This document shows positions 7,964-15,374 of a stretch of 64,000 nucleotides of DNA, in pieces. The stretch's first letter is position 1; every line of letters starts with the position of its first letter. Position numbers and translations under genes: made by a program. The notes below the pieces were generated by a model. It saw only the letters and a list, made by a program, of their open reading frames with translations. It made no database searches and was not told the origin of the DNA. This DNA is from Abditibacterium sp. (lineage in GTDB: Bacteria > Armatimonadota > Abditibacteriia > Abditibacteriales > Abditibacteriaceae): assembly GCA_030448265.1 (NCBI GenBank), contig JAUJNG010000011.1, positions 62,001 to 126,000 of the forward strand, read 5' to 3'.

Positions 7964-8416
7964 CTAACTCGATTTGTTTTTGGCGCCCATCAGACCGACT
8001 TTGTAGCCCGCCGCGCGCAGTTTGGCTGTCGTCTGGCCGTTGAGTCCGAGCAAAACCACAATTCCGAGAACCGGCAGCAAGGCCAAAATCGCGGCCAGCC
8101 ATGCCCACTTGATGTGCAGCGCGCGGCCCAGCCGATAAACCGCGACGGCCATCAACAGCGCGATGCCAAAGCGGATGAAGTCGATGAAAACCGCCTTTTG
8201 TATTGTTTGAACATTGTAATCAACGTTGTTGGGATTCGCGGCAGTCACAAAATCTTGATTGGACATTCCCAGAAACAGCGACGCAATGCTGGCCAACAGC
8301 GCCCACAAAACCCACTTTTGCGCCCCCGCCAACGCGCGAAGATCGATTTCGCCGTGCGGTTGCGGGGCAGGGGAAACAGAGCCGTCGGGCGACGCGATGG
8401 GAGGCGGATTTTGCAT
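7964..8416 (-). CDS. Small integral membrane protein, unknown function
   Basis: I take the ATG at 8416, giving 150 residues starting MQNPPPIASPDG; the longer frame to 8506 adds a basic leader without coding character. Three to four hydrophobic helices are visible (WVLWALLASIASLFLGM, FIRFGIALLMAVAVYRLG, WAWLAAILALLPVLGIVVLLGLNG). They are followed by a C-terminal amphipathic tail with AAGYKVGLMG, a small motif seen at the ends of uncharacterised membrane proteins. It is divergent from msrA, with 82 bases between the starts. No function is assigned. Confidence 0.65.
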   Translation of the reverse strand: MQNPPPIASPDGSVSPAPQPHGEIDLRALAGAQKWVLWALLASIASLFLGMSNQDFVTAANPNNVDYNVQTIQKAVFIDFIRFGIALLMAVAVYRLGRALHIKWAWLAAILALLPVLGIVVLLGLNGQTTAKLRAAGYKVGLMGAKNKSS

Positions 8417-8498
8417 GGGAAAACGAGGCTTCAATTTCCATTCTAACAACGCTTTCGAGCCAAAGGCACGACAGCGCGCGCCGCGCGTCGGGGGGTGC

Positions 8499-9041
8499 AT
8501 GACCAAACAATTGGAAACCGCGACTGTGGGCGCGGGCTGTTTCTGGTGCGTCGAGGCGGTTTTCGACGAACTGCGCGGCGTGGAAGATGTGGTTTCGGGC
8601 TATTCCGGCGGCCACACCTCCAACCCGACTTACCGAGAGGTCTGCTCCGAAACGACGGGGCACGCCGAAGTCACCCAAATTCAGTTCGAAGCGCAGGAAA
8701 TCTCCTACGCCGACCTGTTGCGCGTTTTTTTCACGGTTCACGACCCCACGCAACTCAACCGCCAGGGCAACGACATTGGCGAATCGTATCGCAGCGCGAT
8801 TTTCACGCATTCGCCGCAGCAGGAGAAAATCGCGCACCAAGTCAAGCGCGAAATCGAGGATTTGGGCATTTATCCGCGCCCCATCGTGACGCAAATCGCG
8901 CCCTTCACGGGCTTTTATCCCGCCGAGGATTACCACCAGGAATACTTTGCCAACAACCCGCGCCAGCCTTATTGCGTGGGCGTGGTAGCGCCCAAAGTGA
9001 GCAAATTTCGCCAGACGTGGGCAGTTCGGTTAAAGAAATAG
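8499..9041 (+). CDS. msrA: Peptide-methionine (S)-S-oxide reductase MsrA
   Basis: MsrA reduces methionine-S-sulfoxide in proteins and free methionine, repairing oxidative damage. The 180-residue protein from ATG 8499 carries the catalytic GCFWC motif at residues 13-17 (Cys14 nucleophile). It also has GYSGGHTSNPTY, VFFTVHDPTQLNRQGNDIGESYRSAIF and AEDYHQEY, all conserved in the family. The frame is open upstream to 8259 across the divergent gene, which is not part of the protein. The gene ends one base before a palindromic element that may act as terminator. Confidence 0.96.
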   Translation: MTKQLETATVGAGCFWCVEAVFDELRGVEDVVSGYSGGHTSNPTYREVCSETTGHAEVTQIQFEAQEISYADLLRVFFTVHDPTQLNRQGNDIGESYRSAIFTHSPQQEKIAHQVKREIEDLGIYPRPIVTQIAPFTGFYPAEDYHQEYFANNPRQPYCVGVVAPKVSKFRQTWAVRLKK

Positions 9042-9042
9042 A

Positions 9043-9133
9043 ATTCACCACAGAGACACAGAGGCACAGAGATTTTTTTGAGAGAAGAGAAAACTCAAAA
9101 AAATCTCTGTGCCTCTGTGTCTCTGTGGTGAAT
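9043..9133. repeat. Palindromic element, 'ACCACAGAGACACAGAGG' family
   Basis: Perfect 40-bp inverted arms (9043-9082 and 9094-9133) with an 11-bp loop, the longest perfect stem of the CACAGAG group here. Related sequence is seen at 17431-17524 (left arm) and 62978-63058. It begins two bases after the msrA stop. Confidence 0.92.
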
Positions 9134-9189
9134 AAAAATCGTTTTGACACTGGGTTTTCTTCCGCGCTTTTTCATTACACTGCGCCCCC

Positions 9190-9873
9190 ATGAAACCATT
9201 TTGTGTTGTCGTGGCCAGCGCCGCGCTCCTTTGCACCGTCGCGTCGGCGCAGCCGGCCAAACCTCTTGCCTCGGGCGCAGTTGCGGCGCGCGGCGCGAGC
9301 CTTCAATCGTTGGTGCCGCGCGGCTGGAAAATCGAAAAGCGCGTTAGCGGCGATTTGAACCGCGACGCGAAGCCCGATGCCGTCCTCGTGCTGGTGGAAA
9401 GCGGCGCGCCCAGCGCGGATGCCCAGAACGAAGAATCGCGGGCGCGGGTGCTCGTTGTGGCCCTCAAAAGCGGCACCATGTGGCGCCGCGCCGCGTTCAA
9501 CGCCGATCTTTTGCTCGGCACGCGCGACGGCGGCGCGTTTTACGGCGCGATGGGAACTCCGGTCAACGTTTCGGTTCAAAACGGCGTTTTGAACGTGAAT
9601 CAGGCGAGCGGCTCGCGCGAAACCACCGAAACTACCTACCGCTTTCGCTTCGATGCGCGCCAAAACGGTTTTTTCCTGATCGGTCTGGAAAGGATCGACC
9701 GCGACCGCTTGAGCGGCGACGCGCGCAACACCAGCACCAATTATCTGACCGGAGTGCAGCAAACCGTCACGTTCAAGGGCGCCGGCAAGCGCGGCGCGCG
9801 CCAAACGGCGCGCGTGAGCCGAAAACTGCGCGCGATGGAGTCGGTGAAAGCCCAGGAACGCTTCGGATCCTGA
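9190..9873 (+). CDS. Exported protein, possibly with an FG-GAP/dockerin-like calcium loop
   Basis: A 227-residue protein with a clear signal peptide (MKPFCVVVASAALLCTVASA, cleavage before QPAK). A segment GDLNRDAKPDAVLVL near residue 54 resembles the calcium-binding loop of FG-GAP/VCBS repeats (consensus DxDxDGxxD), but only one copy is seen. The rest is predicted beta-rich with a basic C-terminal tail. It probably acts in the periplasm or outside the cell; no function can be named. It is a single gene between a palindromic element and a strong terminator. Confidence 0.7.
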   Translation: MKPFCVVVASAALLCTVASAQPAKPLASGAVAARGASLQSLVPRGWKIEKRVSGDLNRDAKPDAVLVLVESGAPSADAQNEESRARVLVVALKSGTMWRRAAFNADLLLGTRDGGAFYGAMGTPVNVSVQNGVLNVNQASGSRETTETTYRFRFDARQNGFFLIGLERIDRDRLSGDARNTSTNYLTGVQQTVTFKGAGKRGARQTARVSRKLRAMESVKAQERFGS

Positions 9874-9878
9874 AAAAC

Positions 9879-9914
9879 CGACAAGCCCGCGAAATTTCGC
9901 GGGCTTGTCGTTCT
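9879..9914 (+). terminator. Intrinsic terminator hairpin
   Basis: A perfect 16-bp self-complementary stem (CGACAAGCCCGCGAAA and its complement, 9879-9910) followed by TTCT. It starts 6 bases after the stop of the exported protein. The T tract is short, so termination may be partial. Confidence 0.7.
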
Positions 9915-9954
9915 ATGTGCCCGCGACGCCTTCGCGGGCTTTTTGCACGGCGTT

Positions 9955-10391
9955 TCAATCCCTGCACAGCGCCATTAATTCGTCGTCCTGCCACCAGGAG
10001 AGGCCGTCGTCTCGGCGCCCCGTTTCATAAAAGAAGCGCATGGCTCGCAGCATCAGCGCCTCGCAGACAAACGCGAAGCGCGGCAGTTGTGAGCTTTCGC
10101 CCGCGTAATAAAACTTCGTCATCTCTTCCCCTAACGCGGGGTCATAGAGGGTGAAGTAGTCTCTTTCTTGGAGGCCAATGCCAAAAACCATGAAGCCGGT
10201 CTGGGGAACGTGAACCACGATGAGCCAGCTTCCTCATCGCCGGAGTGAAGTGAAATTTCGTCGTTCGCCCATGTCGCTGGAGCGAGCAAACACCTTTCGA
10301 CGGTTTCCCAATCGGGACTGCGAATATCTTCCATCCCTGTGGATAGGCTTCGGTAAAAAGCGGGTTTTTCGGTTGCGTCTTCGGGTTGCAT
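9955..10391 (-). pseudogene. Frameshifted small cytosolic protein, possibly an Imm1-like immunity protein
   Basis: Two minus-strand frames join into one coherent protein. The first, from ATG 10391, reads [15 protein letters not shown]...IRSPDWETVE...GDEEAG. The second, ending at 9955, continues IVVHVPQTGFMVFGIG...YDPALGEE...WWQDDELMALCRD. The switch occurs near 10230, where one missing base breaks the frame. The SPDWETVE opening followed by a tryptophan- and aspartate-rich end recalls Imm1-type immunity proteins, a weak assignment. No toxin gene is adjacent. A sequencing error at the junction would restore a single gene of about 145 residues. Confidence 0.5.
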
Positions 10392-10464
10392 GGGTAAAAG
10401 CCCAGTTTCCCTCACTTTTGTCAAACTGCCCCGCGACTCCCAATCCAGAGGAAACCCCAATATT

Positions 10465-11691
10465 ATGGCGAAAATCACAATTCAAGACGGCACCCTGCAA
10501 GTTCCCAACAACCCGACGATTCCCTTCGTGCGCGGCGACGGCACCGGCCCCGACATCTGGGCCGCCAGCGTTCGCGTTCTCGATGCGGCGGTCGAAAAGG
10601 CCTACGGCGGCGAGAAAAAAATCGAATGGATGGAAGTTCTGGCCGGCCAGACCGCCTTCGACCAGACCCAGAACTGGCTCCCCGACGAAACCGTCGAGGC
10701 CTTCCGCGAATATCTGGTCGGCATCAAAGGCCCGCTCACCACGCCGGTTGGCGGCGGCATCAGAAGTCTCAACGTCGCGCTACGCCAGTTGCTCGATTTA
10801 TATGTTTGTCTGCGTCCGGTGCGCTATTTTCAGGGCACGCCGAGTCCGGTCAAAAACCCCGAAAAAGTCGATATGACGATTTTTCGCGAAAACACCGAGG
10901 ACATCTACGCCGGAATCGACTTCGAGGCCGGAAGCGAACAGGCGCTGGGACTTTTGAACTACATCAAGGAAACGCTGCCTGGCGAATTCAAAAAGGTGCG
11001 TTTCGGCGGCGAGGATATTTCGAGTGTCGGCGTGGGCATCAAGCCGGTTTCCGAGGCCGGAACCAAGCGCCTGGTGCGCGCCGCGATTCAGTTCGCCCTC
11101 GACCAAAAGCAGAAATCGGTGACGCTTGTCCACAAGGGCAACATCATGAAATACACCGAGGGCGCGTTTCGCGACTGGGGTTATGAAGTCGCCAAAGATG
11201 AGTTCGGCGCCGTTGAAATCGACGGCGGCCCCTGGTGCCAACTGCCAGACGGCATCATCATCAAAGACGCCATCGCCGACATCACCCTGCAACAGGTTTT
11301 GACGCGCCCCGAAGATTTCGACGTGATTGCGACGCTCAACCTCAACGGCGACTACCTGTCGGACGCCCTCGCCGCGCAGGTGGGCGGAATTGGCATCGCG
11401 CCAGGCGGCAACATCAATTACATTTCCGGCCACGCCATTTTCGAGGCGACGCACGGAACGGCGCCCAAATATGCCGGACTGGATCAAGTCAATCCTGGCT
11501 CGGTGGTTTTGAGCGGCGAAATGATGCTGCGCTACATGGGCTGGAGCGAAGCGGCGGATCTGGTCATCAAAGGTCTGGACGGCGCGATTGCGAGCAAAAG
11601 AGTCACTTACGACTTCGCCCGATTGATGGAAGGCGCGACGAAGATTAAATGCAGCGAGTTCGGCGATAACATCATCGAACATATGGCATAA
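10465..11691 (+). CDS. icd: Isocitrate dehydrogenase, NADP-dependent
   Basis: Icd oxidises isocitrate to 2-oxoglutarate and CO2 in the TCA cycle. The ATG at 10465 gives 408 residues; the frame continues upstream over the divergent gene. Substrate site [13 protein letters not shown], catalytic [33 protein letters not shown] and [17 protein letters not shown] are all present. The Lys-Tyr pair in APKYAG corresponds to the NADP-selecting residues of E. coli Icd, so NADP is the expected cofactor. The gene is monocistronic, with a terminator directly after the stop. Confidence 0.97.
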   Translation: MAKITIQDGTLQVPNNPTIPFVRGDGTGPDIWAASVRVLDAAVEKAYGGEKKIEWMEVLAGQTAFDQTQNWLPDETVEAFREYLVGIKGPLTTPVGGGIRSLNVALRQLLDLYVCLRPVRYFQGTPSPVKNPEKVDMTIFRENTEDIYAGIDFEAGSEQALGLLNYIKETLPGEFKKVRFGGEDISSVGVGIKPVSEAGTKRLVRAAIQFALDQKQKSVTLVHKGNIMKYTEGAFRDWGYEVAKDEFGAVEIDGGPWCQLPDGIIIKDAIADITLQQVLTRPEDFDVIATLNLNGDYLSDALAAQVGGIGIAPGGNINYISGHAIFEATHGTAPKYAGLDQVNPGSVVLSGEMMLRYMGWSEAADLVIKGLDGAIASKRVTYDFARLMEGATKIKCSEFGDNIIEHMA

Positions 11692-11697
11692 AACAAG

Positions 11698-11732
11698 GGG
11701 GCGAAAAGAACGAAAGTTCTTTTCGCCCTTTC
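11698..11732 (+). terminator. icd: Intrinsic terminator after icd
   Basis: Stem GGGCGAAAAGAAC / GTTCTTTTCGCCC (13 bp, perfect) with loop GAAA at 11698-11728, followed by TTTCCCC. GNRA-type loop and position 6 bases after the icd stop support a terminator. Confidence 0.85.
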
Positions 11733-11757
11733 CCCTTTGGATCAGGAACGAAATTTC

Positions 11758-12069
11758 ATGCAACAGCCGCCAAATCAAGAGCAGGATTCCTTGAATTCTC
11801 CCGATTCTCAGCCACCCTTTCCGGAGTCGAATTGGTGGTGGACGCTTGGGTTACTCAGCGCCGGTGTGTTACTCGTTCTCTTTGCGGGGCCAATCGGCGT
11901 TACTTTGGTCACAGAAAGACACGGCCCCAATTCCTATGGTTGGAGTGCTGACAAAGCGCGTGAAGCGGCCCTAACCCTGCGCTTTTTAGGCGCGATGTGT
12001 TTCGCTGCGGGGCTTGTGGAACGGGTGATTATCCATTTTCAAATTCAGAAGATGAAACTAACTCCGTAG
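11758..12069 (+). CDS. Small membrane protein, two helices
   Basis: From ATG 11758 the protein has 103 residues. A Gln/Pro/Ser-rich N-terminal 30 residues precede a helix WWWTLGLLSAGVLLVLFAGPIGV. A second hydrophobic stretch, RFLGAMCFAAGLVERVII, lies near the C terminus. No signal peptidase site is evident, and no family is recognised. It is followed 42 bases later by another membrane protein with a phosphatase domain, possibly cotranscribed. Confidence 0.5.
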   Translation: MQQPPNQEQDSLNSPDSQPPFPESNWWWTLGLLSAGVLLVLFAGPIGVTLVTERHGPNSYGWSADKAREAALTLRFLGAMCFAAGLVERVIIHFQIQKMKLTP

Positions 12070-12110
12070 CGACACCGTGTCCTTTTTCTTGTTTTGGATT
12101 TCGCGCCGAA

Positions 12111-12800
12111 ATGAAATACGCGGTTGTCTTTCTTCTTTTTGGTTTCACCTGCGCTTTTTATGCTGCAACGTCACAAGCATTTGCGCTGAGGCTGATTTTC
12201 ATTTCGTTTGCGATTGCATTTGGAGGTGTCGGCCTGGCATTCGCTTTTATCGGCCCTCGCGCTTTTTTGAAAAAATCAAATGGCCAATTGAGCCTGTTGA
12301 GCTACGTTTTCTATGGGCCTTATCATTTGCTCAACTGGTTCAGTCTTCTTGCATTTCGACGCGGTGGAAAAGAAAATGCTTTCGACCAAATCGAGGAGAA
12401 CGTGGTTTTAGGCTGCCGGTTGAGTCAAAGCGACCAACACGAAATCGAGAGATTGGGCATCCAAAGCGTCTTAGATTTAACGTGTGAGTTCAGCGAAATA
12501 CCGGCACTGCGCCGGTTATCGTATCGCTGCATTCCGACCCTTGACACCCGCGCTCCGTCTCTCGAATTGCTCCAGGACGGGGCCAAATGGATCGAAGAGC
12601 AAGCCGCGAAAGGCCCCGTTTACGTTCACTGCGCGCTGGGGCACGGGCGAAGCGCCACTTTTGTCGCGGCCTACCTGCTTCTGAGTGGCAAAGCCCGCAC
12701 TCCGCAGGGAGCCATCGAGCAAATCAGGCTTCTTCGTCCCAGAATCGGGTTGCATCCAGAACAGGTCGCGCTTCTCGAAAAAATGGCGGCTCGCTGTTGA
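12111..12800 (+). CDS. Membrane-anchored dual-specificity phosphatase-like protein
   Basis: The ATG at 12111 gives 229 residues. The first ~60 contain two hydrophobic helices (YAVVFLLFGFTCAFYAA and ALRLIFISFAIAFGGVGLAF). The remainder is a dual-specificity / atypical tyrosine phosphatase domain with the active-site loop HCALGHGRS (Cys-x5-Arg) near residues 175-183 and a general-acid loop region around LDTRAPS. It may dephosphorylate phosphotyrosine, phosphoserine or a lipid or inositol phosphate on the cytoplasmic face. The close gap to the following membrane protein (15 bases) suggests cotranscription. Confidence 0.8.
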   Translation: MKYAVVFLLFGFTCAFYAATSQAFALRLIFISFAIAFGGVGLAFAFIGPRAFLKKSNGQLSLLSYVFYGPYHLLNWFSLLAFRRGGKENAFDQIEENVVLGCRLSQSDQHEIERLGIQSVLDLTCEFSEIPALRRLSYRCIPTLDTRAPSLELLQDGAKWIEEQAAKGPVYVHCALGHGRSATFVAAYLLLSGKARTPQGAIEQIRLLRPRIGLHPEQVALLEKMAARC

Positions 12801-12815
12801 TCTTCACCGGCAGAA

Positions 12816-14006
12816 TTGGTCGTTTCGGGCACACTGTGGCGTCGTGGTTTGATTTTGCTTCTGGAGTCGCCTTTGGAAATCCCCGCTTTGCTGTGGCTCG
12901 AAAAATATCGTCTGGGCGTTCAATACGGCTGGTTCGCCCTGCTGGGCGCCGCGCTTTTGCTGTCGGCGGGCGCGCTTGGGCGGGGGAGCGGCACGCTGCC
13001 TCGCGCCGTCGCGCGCGGAGGGTGGGTGGCGGCGATGGCAGGGTTCGTGGTGATGTGGGGCGCGGGAACGGCGCTCGAAATGATGCGCCGCGTCGCCGAT
13101 CTGCCCGCGCGCGAACTGGTGATCGCTTTGGCGGCATATTCGGTTTTTCTGACCGCCGTCCTCGCCCTGATGCGCGCCTGGTTCGGCCCCACCGGAAACG
13201 AGCCGCTTCGCTCCGACCGCATCGCGCTTTCACTTCTCCTTTTGACTCTCGCGGGCTGGTGGTTCGGCGGCCTGGCATTGGAGTGGAACGCGCTGTGGAA
13301 CCTCGCGCCGCAGGAGATGGGCCGCCACCGCGCGCCCGATGGCTGGGCGCTCGCGCTGGGCGGCGCGACGCTGAGCGGCGCCGCGCATCTGGTGCAGTCG
13401 CGCGATGAAAATCGCGTGCGCGTCAAAAACCCGCGCGCGGCGACGTGGTGGATTTTAGTTTTGGCGCTGATGCTCTCGCTGCCCTGGACGGGCGCCAACG
13501 GAAGCGCCGCGAGCGTGTTTTTGACCGGCGCGGGCTTTTTCCTCGCCAGAATCTGGCGGGCGCGGCGCGACTGCCCGCTTTTTTTGCGCGTCAACTGGGG
13601 CACGCGCGCCGTGATGATTCTGCTCGCGGCGGCGCTGCCCCTGGTGGCCTGGCGCCATGACGGCGCGGTGTGGGCGGTGAATATGGTTCGCAGTGGGAAG
13701 TCGCCGCTCGATTACGCGCTGTTTTTCGGCGGGGTGCTTGCAGTTTGCGGCCTGTTTATCATGATGCGCGCGCCGCTTCGCCGCGCGATGGCGCAGCAGT
13801 TTTCGCGGCGCGCGCTGCTGGGCGCGACGGTGGCGGGAAGCGTCGCCGCGCTGCTGCTTTTGGGGCCTGCCGGAGCGATTTTCTGGGCGTTCTGGCCCCT
13901 GTTCGCGCTGTTTTTCGATTTACTGGCGCCTCGTGAACCTCTCTCCGACTCCTCTGCCGCCGAATTTGCCGTCTCGTCTGCGGGCGCAGATTCAGTTTCT
14001 GCTTGA
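12816..14006 (+). CDS. Polytopic membrane protein, unknown function
   Basis: A 396-residue very hydrophobic protein with about nine to ten predicted helices, for example WFALLGAALLLSAGAL, LVIALAAYSVFLTAVLALM, WWILVLALMLSLPW, AVMILLAAALPLVAW and AAILLLGP-like stretches. No charged catalytic motif or known transporter signature is seen. The start is a TTG at 12816, 15 bases after the phosphatase stop; a later start is possible. Its 3' end overlaps the HD-domain gene by 74 bases in another frame, so the two are likely translated from one mRNA. Confidence 0.6.
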   Translation: MVVSGTLWRRGLILLLESPLEIPALLWLEKYRLGVQYGWFALLGAALLLSAGALGRGSGTLPRAVARGGWVAAMAGFVVMWGAGTALEMMRRVADLPARELVIALAAYSVFLTAVLALMRAWFGPTGNEPLRSDRIALSLLLLTLAGWWFGGLALEWNALWNLAPQEMGRHRAPDGWALALGGATLSGAAHLVQSRDENRVRVKNPRAATWWILVLALMLSLPWTGANGSAASVFLTGAGFFLARIWRARRDCPLFLRVNWGTRAVMILLAAALPLVAWRHDGAVWAVNMVRSGKSPLDYALFFGGVLAVCGLFIMMRAPLRRAMAQQFSRRALLGATVAGSVAALLLLGPAGAIFWAFWPLFALFFDLLAPREPLSDSSAAEFAVSSAGADSVSA

Positions 14007-14550
14007 GGCCGACCGCCTCAAATCCGTCGCGCGTCGGACCTATTTAACCGACCAATCGCGCCGCGAAAACGCCGCCGAACATTCGTGGCATTTCGCGCTC
14101 GGCGTGCTGCTGCTGCGCGAATACGGCGGCGATTTCGACCTTTTTCGCGCCCTGCAAATGGCGATTGTGCATGATCTGGTCGAAATCGACGCCGGAGATA
14201 CTTTCGTTTACGACGCCGATGGTCAAAACTCCAGGGCCGAGCGCGAAAACGCGGCGGCGGATCGCTTATTTGGCATGCTGCCTGACGACCAGAACAGGGA
14301 ATTTCGCGCGCTGTGGGAGGAGTTTGAAGCGGGCGAGTCGCGCGAAGCGCAGTTCGCGCTCGCTATCGACCGTTTGTGTCCGGTTTTGCTCAACACCGCG
14401 ACGGGAGGACGCGCCTGGAAGGAACATGGCGTGAGCGCGGCGCGGGTGCGAAATTATAATCTGCCCGCCACAGCCGCCGCGCCCGAAATTCAAAATTTCA
14501 TCGCGGCGCTGCTGGATTTTGCCGTCGAGGAAGGCGTTTTGGAAGCGTGA
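13933..14550 (+). CDS. HD-domain phosphohydrolase (YfbR/HDDC2-like nucleotidase)
   Basis: A 205-residue protein of the HD superfamily. RRENAAEHSWHFA gives the first His, and VHDLVEIDAGDTFVYD near residues 78-93 gives the His-Asp pair and a following conserved Glu/Asp; a last Asp sits in AIDRLCPVL. This pattern matches the YfbR/HDDC2 group, which remove the 5' phosphate from deoxynucleoside monophosphates in a metal-dependent way. The start used is a GTG inside the upstream membrane protein gene; nearby alternatives exist. No membrane segment. Confidence 0.8.
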   Translation: MNLSPTPLPPNLPSRLRAQIQFLLEADRLKSVARRTYLTDQSRRENAAEHSWHFALGVLLLREYGGDFDLFRALQMAIVHDLVEIDAGDTFVYDADGQNSRAERENAAADRLFGMLPDDQNREFRALWEEFEAGESREAQFALAIDRLCPVLLNTATGGRAWKEHGVSAARVRNYNLPATAAAPEIQNFIAALLDFAVEEGVLEA

Positions 14551-14600
14551 GTAAAAAGGGAAAAGCGGGCGCTCGACTCCTCACTTTTGCTTAATTTCTC

Positions 14601-15320
14601 ATGAAAATACCATCCGGCTGGGAATTGCCCGTTGACATCGCCTCGCGCCTGGGCCAGAGCGTGGGGCGGCAGCGCATTTTGGTCGCCGAAGACCATCTGC
14701 TTTTGGTGTTGCACCGTTTGCCCGACCCGCGTTCGGCGGTGCGTGAGGGCGTTTACTTTTGGCGCCTTCCAACCGGCGAATGGCGCGCTTCGACGGGCGG
14801 CGTGGGGCTGACGGCGCTACGCGGACACATCGAAAGCTACGCCAAAGCCATCGCCGCGTTGGAAGAGCGGCACGAGCGCGCTGTCAGCGCGAGCGATTAT
14901 TTCGCGGTGTTGGAAGGCATCGCGCCGCTCGACCGCGCCACGTCCAACCTCGCCGCTACGCTGCAAAACGCGCGCGAAGCGTTTCCCGAAGCGCACGAGT
15001 TGATTTCGCTGCGCGATGAAACCGGCGATATCGAACGCGCCGCCGAATTGCTGCAGAAAAGCGCCAAAAACGCGCTCGATTTCCACATCGCGCGCCAGAA
15101 CGAAGAACAGTCGCGCCTGGCGTCCGAGGCGGCGCGCGCCGGCAACCGCTTGAACGTTATCGCGGCGATTTTTCTGCCGCTCACCGCGTTTGCGGGCGTG
15201 TTCGGCATGAACCTGCCCAGTGGCCTGGAAAACGCGCCGCCCGCGTTGTTCTGGGCGATCTTCGCTTTTGGGACGCTGTTTGGTGTGGGGTTGAGCGTTG
15301 TGGTCGCGGGGCGAAGGTGA
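14601..15320 (+). CDS. CorA-like divalent-cation transporter family protein (short)
   Basis: A 239-residue protein with a long helical soluble region (about residues 70-180) and two C-terminal helices. The first ends in the family signature GMN at residues 202-204 (FAGVFGMNLP); the second is LFWAIFAFGTLFGVGLSVVV. This is the CorA/ZntB topology, but the protein is shorter than the usual 300-350 residues because the N-terminal alpha/beta domain is reduced. It is expected to act as a pentamer for Mg2+ or related ions. Substrate is inferred from the family only. Confidence 0.75.
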   Translation: MKIPSGWELPVDIASRLGQSVGRQRILVAEDHLLLVLHRLPDPRSAVREGVYFWRLPTGEWRASTGGVGLTALRGHIESYAKAIAALEERHERAVSASDYFAVLEGIAPLDRATSNLAATLQNAREAFPEAHELISLRDETGDIERAAELLQKSAKNALDFHIARQNEEQSRLASEAARAGNRLNVIAAIFLPLTAFAGVFGMNLPSGLENAPPALFWAIFAFGTLFGVGLSVVVAGRR

Positions 15321-15374
15321 GGGGGCTGATTTAGCCTTCATCCTTCATCCGTTAGCCTTTTGTAAAATGGCGTC

